Below are positions 55,673 to 64,000 of a stretch of 64,000 nucleotides of DNA, one piece after another. Source of the DNA: Sinorhizobium terangae (GTDB taxonomy: Bacteria; Pseudomonadota; Alphaproteobacteria; Rhizobiales; Rhizobiaceae); NCBI RefSeq assembly GCF_029714365.1, contig NZ_CP121659.1, forward strand, positions 3,557,001-3,621,000. The letters run 5' to 3'. The position numbers were made by a program, and so were the translations under genes. Within the stretch, counting starts at the first letter, position 1; each line of letters opens with the position of its first letter. The notes beneath the pieces were generated by a model that was given only the letters and a program-made list of their open reading frames with translations, made no database searches and was not told the DNA's origin.

Positions 55673-57676
55673 TTGACCTCGCATCTTCTTCTCGGCATCG
55701 ACACCGGCGGAACCTATACCGACGCCGTTCTCTTCAGCGAAGCGGCGGGCGTCGTCGCCAAGGCCAAGGCGCTGACGACGCGCCATGATCTGGCGGTCGG
55801 CATCGCCGGAGCGGTGGAAGCCGTTCTCGAAAAGGCGAAGGTTCCTGTTTCGGCGATCAGCCTCGTTTCGCTCTCGACGACGCTCGCCACCAACGCACTG
55901 GTCGAGGGGCAGGGCGGCAGAGCGGGCCTGGTGATGATCGGCTTCGGTCCGGAGGATTTGAAGCGCGACGGCCTGCTTGAGGCATTGGGCTCCGATCCCG
56001 TGCTTTTCCTGCCCGGCGGGCACAATGTGCATGGCGGCGAGACGCCGCTCGACATGAGCGCGCTCGACGAGGCGCTGCCGACACTCGCAAACCAGGTATC
56101 GTCGTTCGCGATCGCCGGCTATTTCGCCGTGCGCAACCCGGCGCATGAAAAGCGCGTGCGCGAACGCATCCGCGAGGTTTCGCACCTGCCGGTAACATGC
56201 AGCCATGAGCTTTCGTCGAAGCTCGGCGGCCCGCGCCGCGCGCTGACGACACTTCTCAATGCCCGGCTGGTCTCGATGATCGATCGGCTGATCGGCTCCT
56301 GCGAGGATTTCCTCAAGGTCCGCGGCATTCACGTGCCGATGATGGTGGTGCGCGGCGATGGCGCATTGATCTCCGCAGCGGAAGCGCGGCTGAGACCGAT
56401 CGAGACGATCCTTTCCGGGCCGGCTGCAAGCCTCGTCGGCGCCCGGCATCTGACCGGCCTCGAAAACGCGGTGGTCTCCGATATCGGCGGCACGACGACG
56501 GATGTTGCCGTGCTTGAGAAGGGCCGTCCGAGGCTCGACGCCGAAGGCGCCGTCGTCGGCGGCTTTCGCACCATGGTCGAGGCGGTCGCGATGCGCACCT
56601 ATGGGCTCGGCGGCGATTCGGAAGTGCGCATCAACGATCGCGGCCTCAAGGCAAAGATCGATCTTGGTCCGCGCCGGTTCCTGCCGTTGAGCCTCGCGGC
56701 CGCTTTGCACGGCGACGCCGTGCTGTCCGTGCTCGAAAAGCAACTGCGCGCGACGCATGCGGGACGACACGACGGCCGCCTCGCCGTGCGGACCGGTCTG
56801 CCGGATCACGTCGCGAGCGGCCTTCAGCCGCAGGAACAGGCATTATACGCGCGGATCGGCCCGGTGCCGGTGGCGCTCGCGGACGTGCTCCTCAGCACGC
56901 CGCAGAAGGCGACGCTCGACCGCCTCGTGGCGCGAGGGCTGGTGCATATCTCAGGCATCACGCCGTCGGATGCGATGCATGTGCTCGGCAGGCAGGCGCA
57001 GTGGAATGCGGCGGCGGCCCGCCTCGGCCTGGAGATCGCCGCACGCATGAAGGATGGCTCCGGCCAGCCGATCGCCGCATCCGCCGAAGGACTGGCTGAG
57101 ATGATCGTCGACCGGCTGACGCGGCAATCATCGGAAGTGATCCTGCAGGCCTGTCTCGGCGAGGATGGCGCCGGCACCATCGACCCCGCAACGTCACTCA
57201 CCGTCGATCGTGCCCTGAAACGCGAACCCGGCATCGTCCGTTTTTCGCTCGGGCTTGATCGGCCTCTTGTCGGTCTCGGCGCTTCGGCGCCCGTTTATTA
57301 CCCGGCTATCGCCGAGATGCTCGGTACGGATGCAGCGATACCGGCCGAGGCGGACGTGGCGAATGCCGTCGGAGCGGTGGTTGGGCAGGTCCGGGCCTCC
57401 GTCACCGTTTTCGTGACGACACCGGAAGAGGGTATCTTCATTGTCAACGGCGCCGGCGCGAGCGAACGCTTTCTCGATCAGGAGCAGGCTTTCGGCGTCG
57501 CCCGGCACCGCGCACAGTCCATGGCGCTCGAGACCGCCCGCGCGAATGGCGCCGAGGAACCGGCGGCGACGATGTGGGAAGAGATCGACGCGCCGGAGAT
57601 CGAGGGCGGCCGCAAGTTGATCGAGGCGCGGTTCATCGCTTCGGCCAGCGGCCGGCCGCGTATCGCGCATCACTAA
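55673..57676 (+). CDS. Hydantoinase/oxoprolinase (HyuA) family protein
   Basis: The protein of about 667 residues has the Hydant_A_N start [20 protein letters not shown] and the hydantoinase_A ATP-binding core with [20 protein letters not shown] and [13 protein letters not shown]. The frame opens at 55538, but the family start fits a TTG at 55673. HyuA proteins cleave hydantoins or 5-oxoproline with ATP, usually with a HyuB partner; none is adjacent, and a single-gene form is known. GGGG-poor Shine-Dalgarno makes the start less certain. Confidence 0.85.
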   Translation: MTSHLLLGIDTGGTYTDAVLFSEAAGVVAKAKALTTRHDLAVGIAGAVEAVLEKAKVPVSAISLVSLSTTLATNALVEGQGGRAGLVMIGFGPEDLKRDGLLEALGSDPVLFLPGGHNVHGGETPLDMSALDEALPTLANQVSSFAIAGYFAVRNPAHEKRVRERIREVSHLPVTCSHELSSKLGGPRRALTTLLNARLVSMIDRLIGSCEDFLKVRGIHVPMMVVRGDGALISAAEARLRPIETILSGPAASLVGARHLTGLENAVVSDIGGTTTDVAVLEKGRPRLDAEGAVVGGFRTMVEAVAMRTYGLGGDSEVRINDRGLKAKIDLGPRRFLPLSLAAALHGDAVLSVLEKQLRATHAGRHDGRLAVRTGLPDHVASGLQPQEQALYARIGPVPVALADVLLSTPQKATLDRLVARGLVHISGITPSDAMHVLGRQAQWNAAAARLGLEIAARMKDGSGQPIAASAEGLAEMIVDRLTRQSSEVILQACLGEDGAGTIDPATSLTVDRALKREPGIVRFSLGLDRPLVGLGASAPVYYPAIAEMLGTDAAIPAEADVANAVGAVVGQVRASVTVFVTTPEEGIFIVNGAGASERFLDQEQAFGVARHRAQSMALETARANGAEEPAATMWEEIDAPEIEGGRKLIEARFIASASGRPRIAHH

Positions 57677-57846
57677 TGCATGTCGATCTTTTCCGTTTTG
57701 GAAAGAATTCTTCACATCCTTGCGGAATTGACAGGCAAAGGATTGATGAGAGACTGTCCGCGCGCGTGAGCGGGTCAGCGCGCTTCCCCATCCGCGTCCC
57801 GCCCTACTTATCGGAATACCGAAACAGAGATTTCAGGAGTTGTCGC

Positions 57847-60018
57847 ATGGACCGCGTTGAGAAGTTTGGGTTGAAGATCAATGCAGGTCTCCATGATTTC
57901 CTGGTTGAGGAGGCGATGCCGGGCACCGGCGTCGACCCCGAGCGGTTCTTTTCCGCTTTCGCTGATCTCGTCCACGATCTCGCGCCGAAGAATCGGGCGC
58001 TTCTTGCCAAGCGAGACGAGATGCAGGCGCAGCTCGATGCCTGGTATCGCGACAACGGCCCGCCCGTCGATCTCGACGTCTACGAGGCCTTTCTGAGGCA
58101 GATCGGCTACCTTCTGCCGGAAGGCCCAGCCTTCTCCGTCTCCACCGCGAATGTCGATCCCGAGATCGCGACGATCGCCGGCCCACAGCTCGTCGTGCCG
58201 GTGATGAACGCGCGTTATGCGCTGAACGCCGCCAATGCCCGCTGGGGCTCGCTCTATGACGCGCTCTATGGCACCGACGCAATTCCCGACGCCGACGGCG
58301 CGGAGCGGGGCAAGACCTACAATCCGAAGCGCGGCGCCAAGGTCATCGCCTGGGCCCGGGACTTTCTGGATGCAAGCGCGCCGCTCGCCAAGGGTCGCTG
58401 GAGCGATGTGGCAGGGTTGAGGGTCGAAGCTTCTGCGCTTGCGATCGCGCTTGCGGACGGCACCAAGACGGCGCTCGCGGATCCGTCCCGCTTCGCCGGT
58501 TATTCCGGTCCTGCCGAAGCGCCATCGGAAATCGTTCTGCGCCAAAACAATCTTCATATCGTCGTAGTCCTCGATGCGACGACGCCGATCGGCAAGGGTG
58601 ATCCGGCTAACGTGTCGGACATCATCATCGAATCGGCGATCACGACGATCATGGACTGCGAGGATTCCGTCGCTGCTGTCGATGCCGAAGACAAGGTCGT
58701 CGTCTACCGCAACTGGCTGGGTCTGATGAAGGGCGACCTCGAGGAAGAGGTTTCCAAGGGCGGCAGGACATTCACCCGCAAGCTCAATGCCGATCGGGTT
58801 TACACGACGCCGAACGGAACGGCGCTGACGCTGCCCGGACGCTCGCTGATGCTGGTGCGCAATGTCGGCCACCTGATGACCAACCCGGCGATACTCGACC
58901 GCGACGACCGCGAGATCCCGGAAGGCATCATGGACGCGATGGTCACGGCCCTGATCGCGCTTCACGACATCGGATCCAACGGCCGCCGGGCGAATTCGCG
59001 CGCGGGTTCGATGTACGTCGTCAAGCCCAAGATGCATGGGCCGGAAGAGGTTGCCTTTGCCTGCGAGATTTTCGCACGCGTCGAGGCGGCGCTTGGAATG
59101 CCGGCAAACACCATGAAGATGGGCATCATGGACGAGGAGCGGCGCACCACTGTCAACCTGAAGGAATGTATCCGCGCCGCCCGCGAGCGCGTCGTCTTCA
59201 TCAACACCGGCTTCCTCGACCGCACCGGCGATGAGATCCACACCTCGATGGAAGCCGGCCCGATGATTCGCAAGGGCGACATGAAGCAGGCGGCGTGGAT
59301 CACGGCCTATGAGAACTGGAACGTCGACATCGGCCTCGAGTGCGGGCTTTCCGGCCACGCGCAGATCGGCAAGGGCATGTGGGCGATGCCGGACCTTATG
59401 GCGGCGATGCTCGAACAGAAGATTGCCCATCCGAGGGCGGGCGCGAACACCGCCTGGGTTCCGTCGCCGACGGCCGCGACCCTGCATGCGACGCACTATC
59501 ACCGCATCAACGTCGCGGAAGTTCAGGAGGGCCTGAAGAACCGGCCGCGTGCCAAGCTCGGCGACATCCTCTCGGTGCCGGTGGCGGCGCGGCCGAACTG
59601 GACCGAGGCCGAAATCCAGCGAGAGCTCGACAACAATGCCCAAGGGATTCTCGGCTATGTCGTGCGCTGGGTCGACCAGGGCGTCGGCTGCTCCAAGGTG
59701 CCGGACATCAACAATATCGGCCTGATGGAAGATCGCGCGACGCTGCGCATTTCGGCGCAGCACATGGCGAATTGGCTGCATCACGGCATTGTCAGCGAGA
59801 TGCAGATCGTCGAAACGATGAAGCGAATGGCGGCGGTCGTCGACCAGCAGAACGCGGAAGATCCGAACTATACGACGATGGCCGACCGCTTCGACGAATC
59901 GGTCGCCTTCCAGGCCGCATTGGACCTCGTCCTCAAGGGACGCGAACAGCCGAACGGCTACACCGAGCCGGTCCTGCATCGCCGTCGTCTGGAGTTGAAG
60001 GCGAAGCTGGGGGCATAA
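57847..60018 (+). CDS. glcB: Malate synthase G
   Basis: GlcB condenses glyoxylate with acetyl-CoA to malate in the glyoxylate bypass. From the ATG at 57847 the protein has 723 residues, the normal size. It has the catalytic and metal-binding regions [40 protein letters not shown] and [20 protein letters not shown]. The upstream frame from 57574 is a shadow of the previous gene. AGGAGTTGTCGC precedes the ATG. A family B repeat follows. Confidence 0.96.
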   Translation: MDRVEKFGLKINAGLHDFLVEEAMPGTGVDPERFFSAFADLVHDLAPKNRALLAKRDEMQAQLDAWYRDNGPPVDLDVYEAFLRQIGYLLPEGPAFSVSTANVDPEIATIAGPQLVVPVMNARYALNAANARWGSLYDALYGTDAIPDADGAERGKTYNPKRGAKVIAWARDFLDASAPLAKGRWSDVAGLRVEASALAIALADGTKTALADPSRFAGYSGPAEAPSEIVLRQNNLHIVVVLDATTPIGKGDPANVSDIIIESAITTIMDCEDSVAAVDAEDKVVVYRNWLGLMKGDLEEEVSKGGRTFTRKLNADRVYTTPNGTALTLPGRSLMLVRNVGHLMTNPAILDRDDREIPEGIMDAMVTALIALHDIGSNGRRANSRAGSMYVVKPKMHGPEEVAFACEIFARVEAALGMPANTMKMGIMDEERRTTVNLKECIRAARERVVFINTGFLDRTGDEIHTSMEAGPMIRKGDMKQAAWITAYENWNVDIGLECGLSGHAQIGKGMWAMPDLMAAMLEQKIAHPRAGANTAWVPSPTAATLHATHYHRINVAEVQEGLKNRPRAKLGDILSVPVAARPNWTEAEIQRELDNNAQGILGYVVRWVDQGVGCSKVPDINNIGLMEDRATLRISAQHMANWLHHGIVSEMQIVETMKRMAAVVDQQNAEDPNYTTMADRFDESVAFQAALDLVLKGREQPNGYTEPVLHRRRLELKAKLGA

Positions 60019-60021
60019 GCA

Positions 60022-60130
60022 GCCCCTCATCCCGCTGCCGCGACCTTCTCCCCGCAGGCGGGAGAAGGGACGATGCCGCACCGCCTCAGTCTCCTCTCTC
60101 CGCGTGCGGGGGAGGGCTATGGTGAGGGGC
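60022..60130. repeat. Intergenic double-hairpin repeat, family B (copy 3)
   Basis: Bounded by GCCCCTCAT and GTGAGGGGC. It has inner hairpins CCTTCTCCCCGC / GCGGGAGAAGG and CTCTCTCCGC / GCGGGGGAGGG. The central words GGACGATGCCGCA are shared with copy 2 at 7541. It lies four bases after the glcB stop and probably is the transcribed end of it. Confidence 0.78.
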
Positions 60131-60225
60131 GAGCAACGGCGCCGCTGACACACTAAATTGGCTGGAAAATAAACAAGGCCGCCGGCATCGACCGACGGCT
60201 CTCTCATTATCAAAACCCGGCAGCG

Positions 60226-60900
60226 TTACTGCTGAACGACCACCCTTGCGCCCTTGCCCGGCCGGACACGCGAATAGAGATCGATGATGTCCTGGTTCAT
60301 CAGGCGGATGCAGCCCGACGACGCGGCAGTGCCGATCGAGGCCCATTCCGGCGTGCCATGCAGGCGGAAGAGCGTGTCCTTGCCCTCGTCATTGAAAAGG
60401 TAGAGAGCTCGCGCGCCGAGTGGATTGCTGATGCCGGGGCCCATGCCGTCTTCGACATATTTGGCGACTTCCGGCTTACGCTCGGCCATTTCCTTCGGCG
60501 GATGCCAGGTCGGCCATTCCTGCTTCCAGGCGACATAGGCCTCGCCTTCCCAGGCGAACCCGGCCTTGCCGACGCCGATGCCGTAACGTACGGCCTTACC
60601 GCCCGGCAGGACATAGTAGAGGAAGCGATTCGGCGTGTTGACGATGATCGTGCCCGGTCGCTCCTTCGTCGCGTAGTCGACGATCTGGCGGTGGAAACGC
60701 TGGTCGACCCGGTTGATCGGAATAGCAGGCAGCGCGTAGCCGTGGTCCTCGACGGCGCCGTATGTGCCGGTAAAGATCTGATTCGTCGCGATTTTCTGAC
60801 CCTCGGGAGCCGGGCCGGTCGTGGACGTCGTTTGCGAGCAGCCGGCGAGGGCAACAGTGGCGGCCAGGCTGCACAAGAGGATAGCGTTGCGGAAGCGCAT
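60226..60900 (-). CDS. L,D-transpeptidase lipoprotein (ErfK/YbiS family)
   Basis: The 224-residue precursor has a lipoprotein signal with the lipobox LAGC (RFRNAILLCSLAATVALAGC), so it is anchored to a membrane. The YkuD domain has the catalytic histidine in LFRLHGTPEWASIGTAASS and the cysteine in SSGCIRLMNQDIIDLYSRV. Such enzymes make 3-3 cross-links in peptidoglycan or attach proteins to it. The cysteine and histidine are intact. Confidence 0.92.
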   Translation of the reverse strand: MRFRNAILLCSLAATVALAGCSQTTSTTGPAPEGQKIATNQIFTGTYGAVEDHGYALPAIPINRVDQRFHRQIVDYATKERPGTIIVNTPNRFLYYVLPGGKAVRYGIGVGKAGFAWEGEAYVAWKQEWPTWHPPKEMAERKPEVAKYVEDGMGPGISNPLGARALYLFNDEGKDTLFRLHGTPEWASIGTAASSGCIRLMNQDIIDLYSRVRPGKGARVVVQQ

Positions 60901-61151
60901 GGGGGTCTCGTGAAAGGAAGTAAGGGAATACGGGAGGGAGGATGCCCGGCCGTCAGCGTCATCAGCTTATTTTCGATTGCATCGCGCCGCGCAAGGGACT
61001 GCGCCGCCGCAATTTGGCCGAAAAGTGTAAATTCCGTCACGATTGCTTTTTTGCAACAAAATGGCGAAGTGGAAGGTGTTGAAACGACGCAATTCCGGAC
61101 GGAAACCGCTTCACGCCTCTGCTGGAATTGTTTTAGTCCGAGAGTGAACCG
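60901..61151. other. Divergent intergenic region between transpeptidase and mmcB
   Basis: This 251-bp region has no gene. It contains TTGCTTTTTTGCAA around 61045, a short palindrome with a T-run. Nothing else was recognised. Confidence 0.4.
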
Positions 61152-61679
61152 ATGACGATTCTATCGATCCATGGAGACAATCCGCTCTCCGACGGACGTC
61201 AGTCCGAACGGGCGATGAAGGTGCGCCGCGGCGTTCAGCGGCTGCTTGCGGAATTTCGGCATTCCGTCCTGCCCGAACTGACGCTCGCAAGCGGCAGGCG
61301 CGCCGACCTCATTTCGCTTTCGGCAAAGGGCGAGATCTGGATCATCGAGATCAAGACGTCGATCGAGGATTTTCGCGTAGATCGCAAATGGCCCGAGTAC
61401 CGGCTGCATTGCGACCGACTGTTTTTCGCGACCCACGCGGCCGTGCCGCTGGACATCTTTCCGGAAGAATGCGGCCTGCTGCTTTCCGACGGCTACGGGG
61501 CGCACATGCTGCGAGAGGCACCGGAACATCGCCTCGCGCCGGCAACGCGCAAGTCCGTCGTTCAATCATTCGCCCGGACAGCCGCCCAGCGACTGATGCT
61601 TGCTGAGTGGGCAGCGGAGCGAAACGGGGAACTCGGTGACTCGATTCGCGATATCGTGGCCGGCACGCGCGACGGTTAG
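61152..61679 (+). CDS. mmcB: MmcB-family DNA repair protein
   Basis: The 175-residue protein matches MmcB, a putative endonuclease of the DNA damage response in alphaproteobacteria. The nuclease-like core has LTLASGRRADLISLSAKGEI and IIEIKTSIEDFRVDRKWPEY, which supply Asp, Glu and Lys of a PD-(D/E)xK type site. The N-terminal part RAMKVRRGVQRLLAEF is conserved. It is convergent with actR. Function beyond DNA repair is not known. Confidence 0.85.
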   Translation: MTILSIHGDNPLSDGRQSERAMKVRRGVQRLLAEFRHSVLPELTLASGRRADLISLSAKGEIWIIEIKTSIEDFRVDRKWPEYRLHCDRLFFATHAAVPLDIFPEECGLLLSDGYGAHMLREAPEHRLAPATRKSVVQSFARTAAQRLMLAEWAAERNGELGDSIRDIVAGTRDG

Positions 61680-61721
61680 GCAGCCGCGTGCGCCTTCACT
61701 TCAAAAACAGCTGATATCGGA

Positions 61722-62306
61722 TTATTTCGGGGCGCGCTTCGCCAGAATGCGCTGCAGCGTTCTGCGGTGCATGTTGAGTCGGCGGGCGGTTTCCGAAACG
61801 TTGCGGTCGCACATCTCGTAGACGCGCTGGATGTGTTCCCAGCGGACCCGGTCCGCGGACATCGGATTTTCCGGCGGCTCCACCCTCTCGCCCTGGCGCT
61901 GGACGAGCGCGGCGAAGATGTCGTCGGCATCGGCCGGCTTTGCGAGGTAGTCGACGGCGCCGAGTTTGACCGCATTCACGGCGGTGGCGATGTTGCCGTA
62001 GCCGGTCAGCATGATCATTCGCGTGTCGTCCCGGCGCCCGCGGATCGCTTCGATCACGTCGAGGCCGCTGCCGTCGCCGAGCCGGAGATCAATGACGGCG
62101 TGCTTCGGCGGATTGCCCTTGGCCTTGGCGATGCCTTCGGCGACCGACTCGGCAATATCGACCGTGAAGCCCCGCGCTTCCATCGCCCGCGCAAGACGGC
62201 GCAGGAACGGACCGTCGTCATCGACGATCAGCAGCGTCCTGTCCGGGCCGATCAGGTCGGCATCCGAAGACTGTGCACTCGGCGCGGTTGTCGATTTTTC
62301 CGTCAT
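61722..62306 (-). CDS. actR: Redox response regulator ActR (RegA/PrrA family)
   Basis: The 194-residue regulator has a receiver domain with the phosphorylated aspartate in HAVIDLRLGDGSGLDVIEAI and a C-terminal Fis-type helix-turn-helix, NVSETARRLNMHRRTLQRIL, identical in plan to RegA and PrrA. It answers to ActS and controls redox, carbon fixation, nitrogen and acid tolerance genes in rhizobia. It is downstream of actS on the same strand. Confidence 0.95.
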   Translation of the reverse strand: MTEKSTTAPSAQSSDADLIGPDRTLLIVDDDGPFLRRLARAMEARGFTVDIAESVAEGIAKAKGNPPKHAVIDLRLGDGSGLDVIEAIRGRRDDTRMIMLTGYGNIATAVNAVKLGAVDYLAKPADADDIFAALVQRQGERVEPPENPMSADRVRWEHIQRVYEMCDRNVSETARRLNMHRRTLQRILAKRAPK

Positions 62307-62403
62307 TTCTTCCGATCCCTAGGCAAAACACGGCCCGAACAATGCCGTTTTCGCTGAAATTATGTGGGTTTTCTCGCTGTCGTCTTCAATAAACTGCCAA
62401 AAG

Positions 62404-63702
62404 TCATTTCGCCAGTTTCGTATCCATCAGCGCGCGCGGCCATTCGACGCTGACACGCGCACCCGGACTGCCGTTCTCGAAGCGCAGTCGAGCGCCCGAG
62501 CGCTCAAGCAAGGTCTTGGCAATGAAGAGGCCGAGACCCAGGCCGCCGGCGCTGTCGTCCTTCTGCCGTTTGGTGACATAAGGCTCGCCGATGCGCATGA
62601 GGATATCCGGCGAGAAACCATCGCCATCATCCTCGATCGTCACCCTGACGCGTTCGGCCGTATGCTCGGCCGTGACCGTCACCTTCTTGCGCGCGTAATC
62701 GACCGCGTTTTCGAGCAGATTGCCGAGCCCGTAGAGGATCCCGGCATTGCGGATGCCGACCGGTTCCGAAGCGCGATCGCCTTTTTCCTTGAGCTCGATC
62801 TCGATCCCGAATTCGCGATGCGGCGCCATCACCTCCTCGATCAGCGAGGAAAGCGGCAGGAGCCGCATATGCTCTTCGCTCTCGGACGAAAGCGTCGTGA
62901 GCCGCTTCAGGATATCGCGGCAGCGTTCGCTCTGGCTGCGCAAGAGGTGGACGTCCTCGCCGAAGCGGGGATCGTCGCCGAGCTCGCGCTCCATCTCCTT
63001 GGCGACGACGCTGATGGTGGCGAGTGGCGTTCCGAGTTCGTGCGCCGCGGCGGCGGCGAGGCCGTCGAGTTGCGACAGGTGTTTTTCGCGCTGAAGCACG
63101 AGCTCGGTTGCGGTTAGCGCTTCCGAAAGCTCGCTTGCCTCCAGCGAAACCCGGTAAGTGTAGAAAGCGGCAAACGCCGTCATCGAAACGATCGCGAACC
63201 AGATACCGGCCGTCAGCACCCGCGGGATCAGGAGAACGGTTCCGGGATACCAGGGCAGCGGGTAGGGCGAGAAGGCAAGTGCGGTAACCCCGATGACCGC
63301 AAAGCCCGCCAGCACGATGCTGTGCGGCTTCGGCTGCGAGGCTGAGGAGATGATGACCGGCACGCAAAGGAGCGGCGCGAAGGGATTGGCGAGGCCTCCG
63401 GTGATGAAGAGCAGTGCCGTCAACTGCGCGAGATCAAGGCCGAGCAGCGCGAAGGCAGCCGGCGGTGTCAGCCGGTGTGTCGGTGGAAATCGGATCGTCA
63501 GGAGGGTGTTCAGCAGCGCAAGGCTCGCGATCAGCGCCAGGCAGGGAACGAGCGGCAAGGGAAACTGCAGCCACACCGCGGTAATGATGACCGCAAGCGA
63601 CTGGCCGCCCACGGCCAGCCAACGCAGACGAACGAGCGTCTGAAGCCTGAGGCTGCGGTTGCTGTTCATGTCATTGTAGTCGAGTGCCATCGCTGCTGCC
63701 AT
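62404..63702 (-). CDS. actS: Redox sensor histidine kinase ActS (RegB/PrrB family)
   Basis: The 432-residue kinase has about six membrane segments in its first 180 residues. The quinone-binding motif is in LFITGGLANPFAPLLCVPVI, the H-box is in GLAAAAAHELGTPLATISVV and a redox-type cysteine is in LLRSQSERCRDILKRL. The ATP domain has IEDDGDGFSPDILMRIGEP and GLGLGLFIAKTLL. These are the marks of RegB, which is inhibited by oxidised quinone and by disulfide formation. ATGs at 63690 and 63669 are other possible starts. Confidence 0.94.
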   Translation of the reverse strand: MAAAMALDYNDMNSNRSLRLQTLVRLRWLAVGGQSLAVIITAVWLQFPLPLVPCLALIASLALLNTLLTIRFPPTHRLTPPAAFALLGLDLAQLTALLFITGGLANPFAPLLCVPVIISSASQPKPHSIVLAGFAVIGVTALAFSPYPLPWYPGTVLLIPRVLTAGIWFAIVSMTAFAAFYTYRVSLEASELSEALTATELVLQREKHLSQLDGLAAAAAHELGTPLATISVVAKEMERELGDDPRFGEDVHLLRSQSERCRDILKRLTTLSSESEEHMRLLPLSSLIEEVMAPHREFGIEIELKEKGDRASEPVGIRNAGILYGLGNLLENAVDYARKKVTVTAEHTAERVRVTIEDDGDGFSPDILMRIGEPYVTKRQKDDSAGGLGLGLFIAKTLLERSGARLRFENGSPGARVSVEWPRALMDTKLAK

Positions 63703-63801
63703 GCTGCCGCTTTCGTTCCACCGCTGCGTCCGCCGGATTTGGGAGTCGCAGCACCCCTATAATGCCCCAAACTCATCTGATCCGGGAATTATACAGTGGT
63801 T

Positions 63802-64000
63802 TCATGTACCACGCGGCTTGGCGCGTGTCGTCGGCATCGCGTTCGCCGGGTCCTCCGGCCAGGGATGCTTCGGATAGCGCCCGCGCATGTCGGCTCTCAC
63901 GTCCCGCCACGATCCGGCCCAGAAGCCCGGCAGATCGCGGGTCGTCTGGATCGGGCGGTGGCCGGGCGATATGAGTTCCAGGAGCAGCGGCAGCCGCCCA
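63802..64000 (-). CDS. hrpB: ATP-dependent helicase HrpB, C-terminal fragment
   Basis: The minus strand from the window edge encodes 65 residues plus stop. They include [40 protein letters not shown] and [12 protein letters not shown], the conserved end of HrpB, a DExH helicase. The rest lies beyond the window. The stop is about 100 bases before the actS start on the same strand. Confidence 0.88.
   Translation of the reverse strand, partial: GRLPLLLELISPGHRPIQTTRDLPGFWAGSWRDVRADMRGRYPKHPWPEDPANAMPTTRAKPRGT

Noticed and set aside
57808..60213. Open frame of 801 codons on the minus strand across glcB
   Set aside because: Antisense to malate synthase G, whose motifs are clear; the frame carries no motif.

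Overview
The window is a 64 kb stretch of an alphaproteobacterial chromosome, most likely Sinorhizobium/Ensifer (Rhizobiaceae). The signs are high GC; trpF-trpB-trpA-accD-folC in a row; a PhaZ-type polyhydroxybutyrate depolymerase; a TsaE-kinase fusion; the HPr / EIIA / HprK / ChvG / ChvI block; ActR/ActS; and rhizobial-type intergenic mosaic repeats. From memory, gene order matches the oriC-proximal part of the S. meliloti chromosome; this was not checked by a search. No phage, integrase, transposase, CRISPR array, rRNA or tRNA was seen. Both edges cut genes: a nitroreductase on the left and hrpB on the right.

Layout. 1-3765: nitroreductase, a PLP-dependent decarboxylase and a succinate-semialdehyde dehydrogenase, closed by a terminator. 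3815-14561: a sugar catabolism and uptake island. It holds an HpcH/HpaI aldolase, a GntR regulator with two apparent winged-helix domains, a UxaA-type dehydratase, an aldose dehydrogenase, a ribose-type ABC transporter, a zinc dehydrogenase and a lactonase-type amidohydrolase. Two matching 22-bp sites lie upstream of the dehydratase and the binding protein. The set fits a non-phosphorylative L-fucose-like pathway. 14891-23146: phaZ, a DUF2852 protein, a YgjP-like metalloprotease, a Pmp3-type peptide and trpFBA-accD-folC. 23169-35119: minus-strand genes trxA, addA/addB, a MurU-like nucleotidyltransferase, a TsaE-AmgK fusion and a DivL-like kinase with Tyr in place of the phospho-acceptor His.

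35395-43160: ahcY with a strong terminator and a 20-bp palindromic operator candidate; the incomplete PTS (HPr, EIIA, short HprK) joined to the ChvG/ChvI two-component system; then divergent pckA. 43318-45089: arfB, a BON-LysM protein and alkB. 45139-50011: the minus-strand his operon hisB-DUF2628-hisH-hisA-hisF-hisE-coaA, with a 171-bp inverted-repeat element between hisF and hisE. 50432-52801: hslV-acetyltransferase-hslU. 53051-60018: a DUF1402 protein, a cytochrome P450, a hydantoinase/oxoprolinase-family protein and malate synthase G. 60226-64000: an L,D-transpeptidase lipoprotein, MmcB, ActR/ActS and the end of hrpB.

Most of the window is core metabolism and regulation. The points most worth a second look are the operator pair and double-headed GntR of the sugar island, the TsaE-AmgK-MurU arrangement, two parS-like sites, the degraded zinc ribbon of AccD, and several families of intergenic palindromic repeats.
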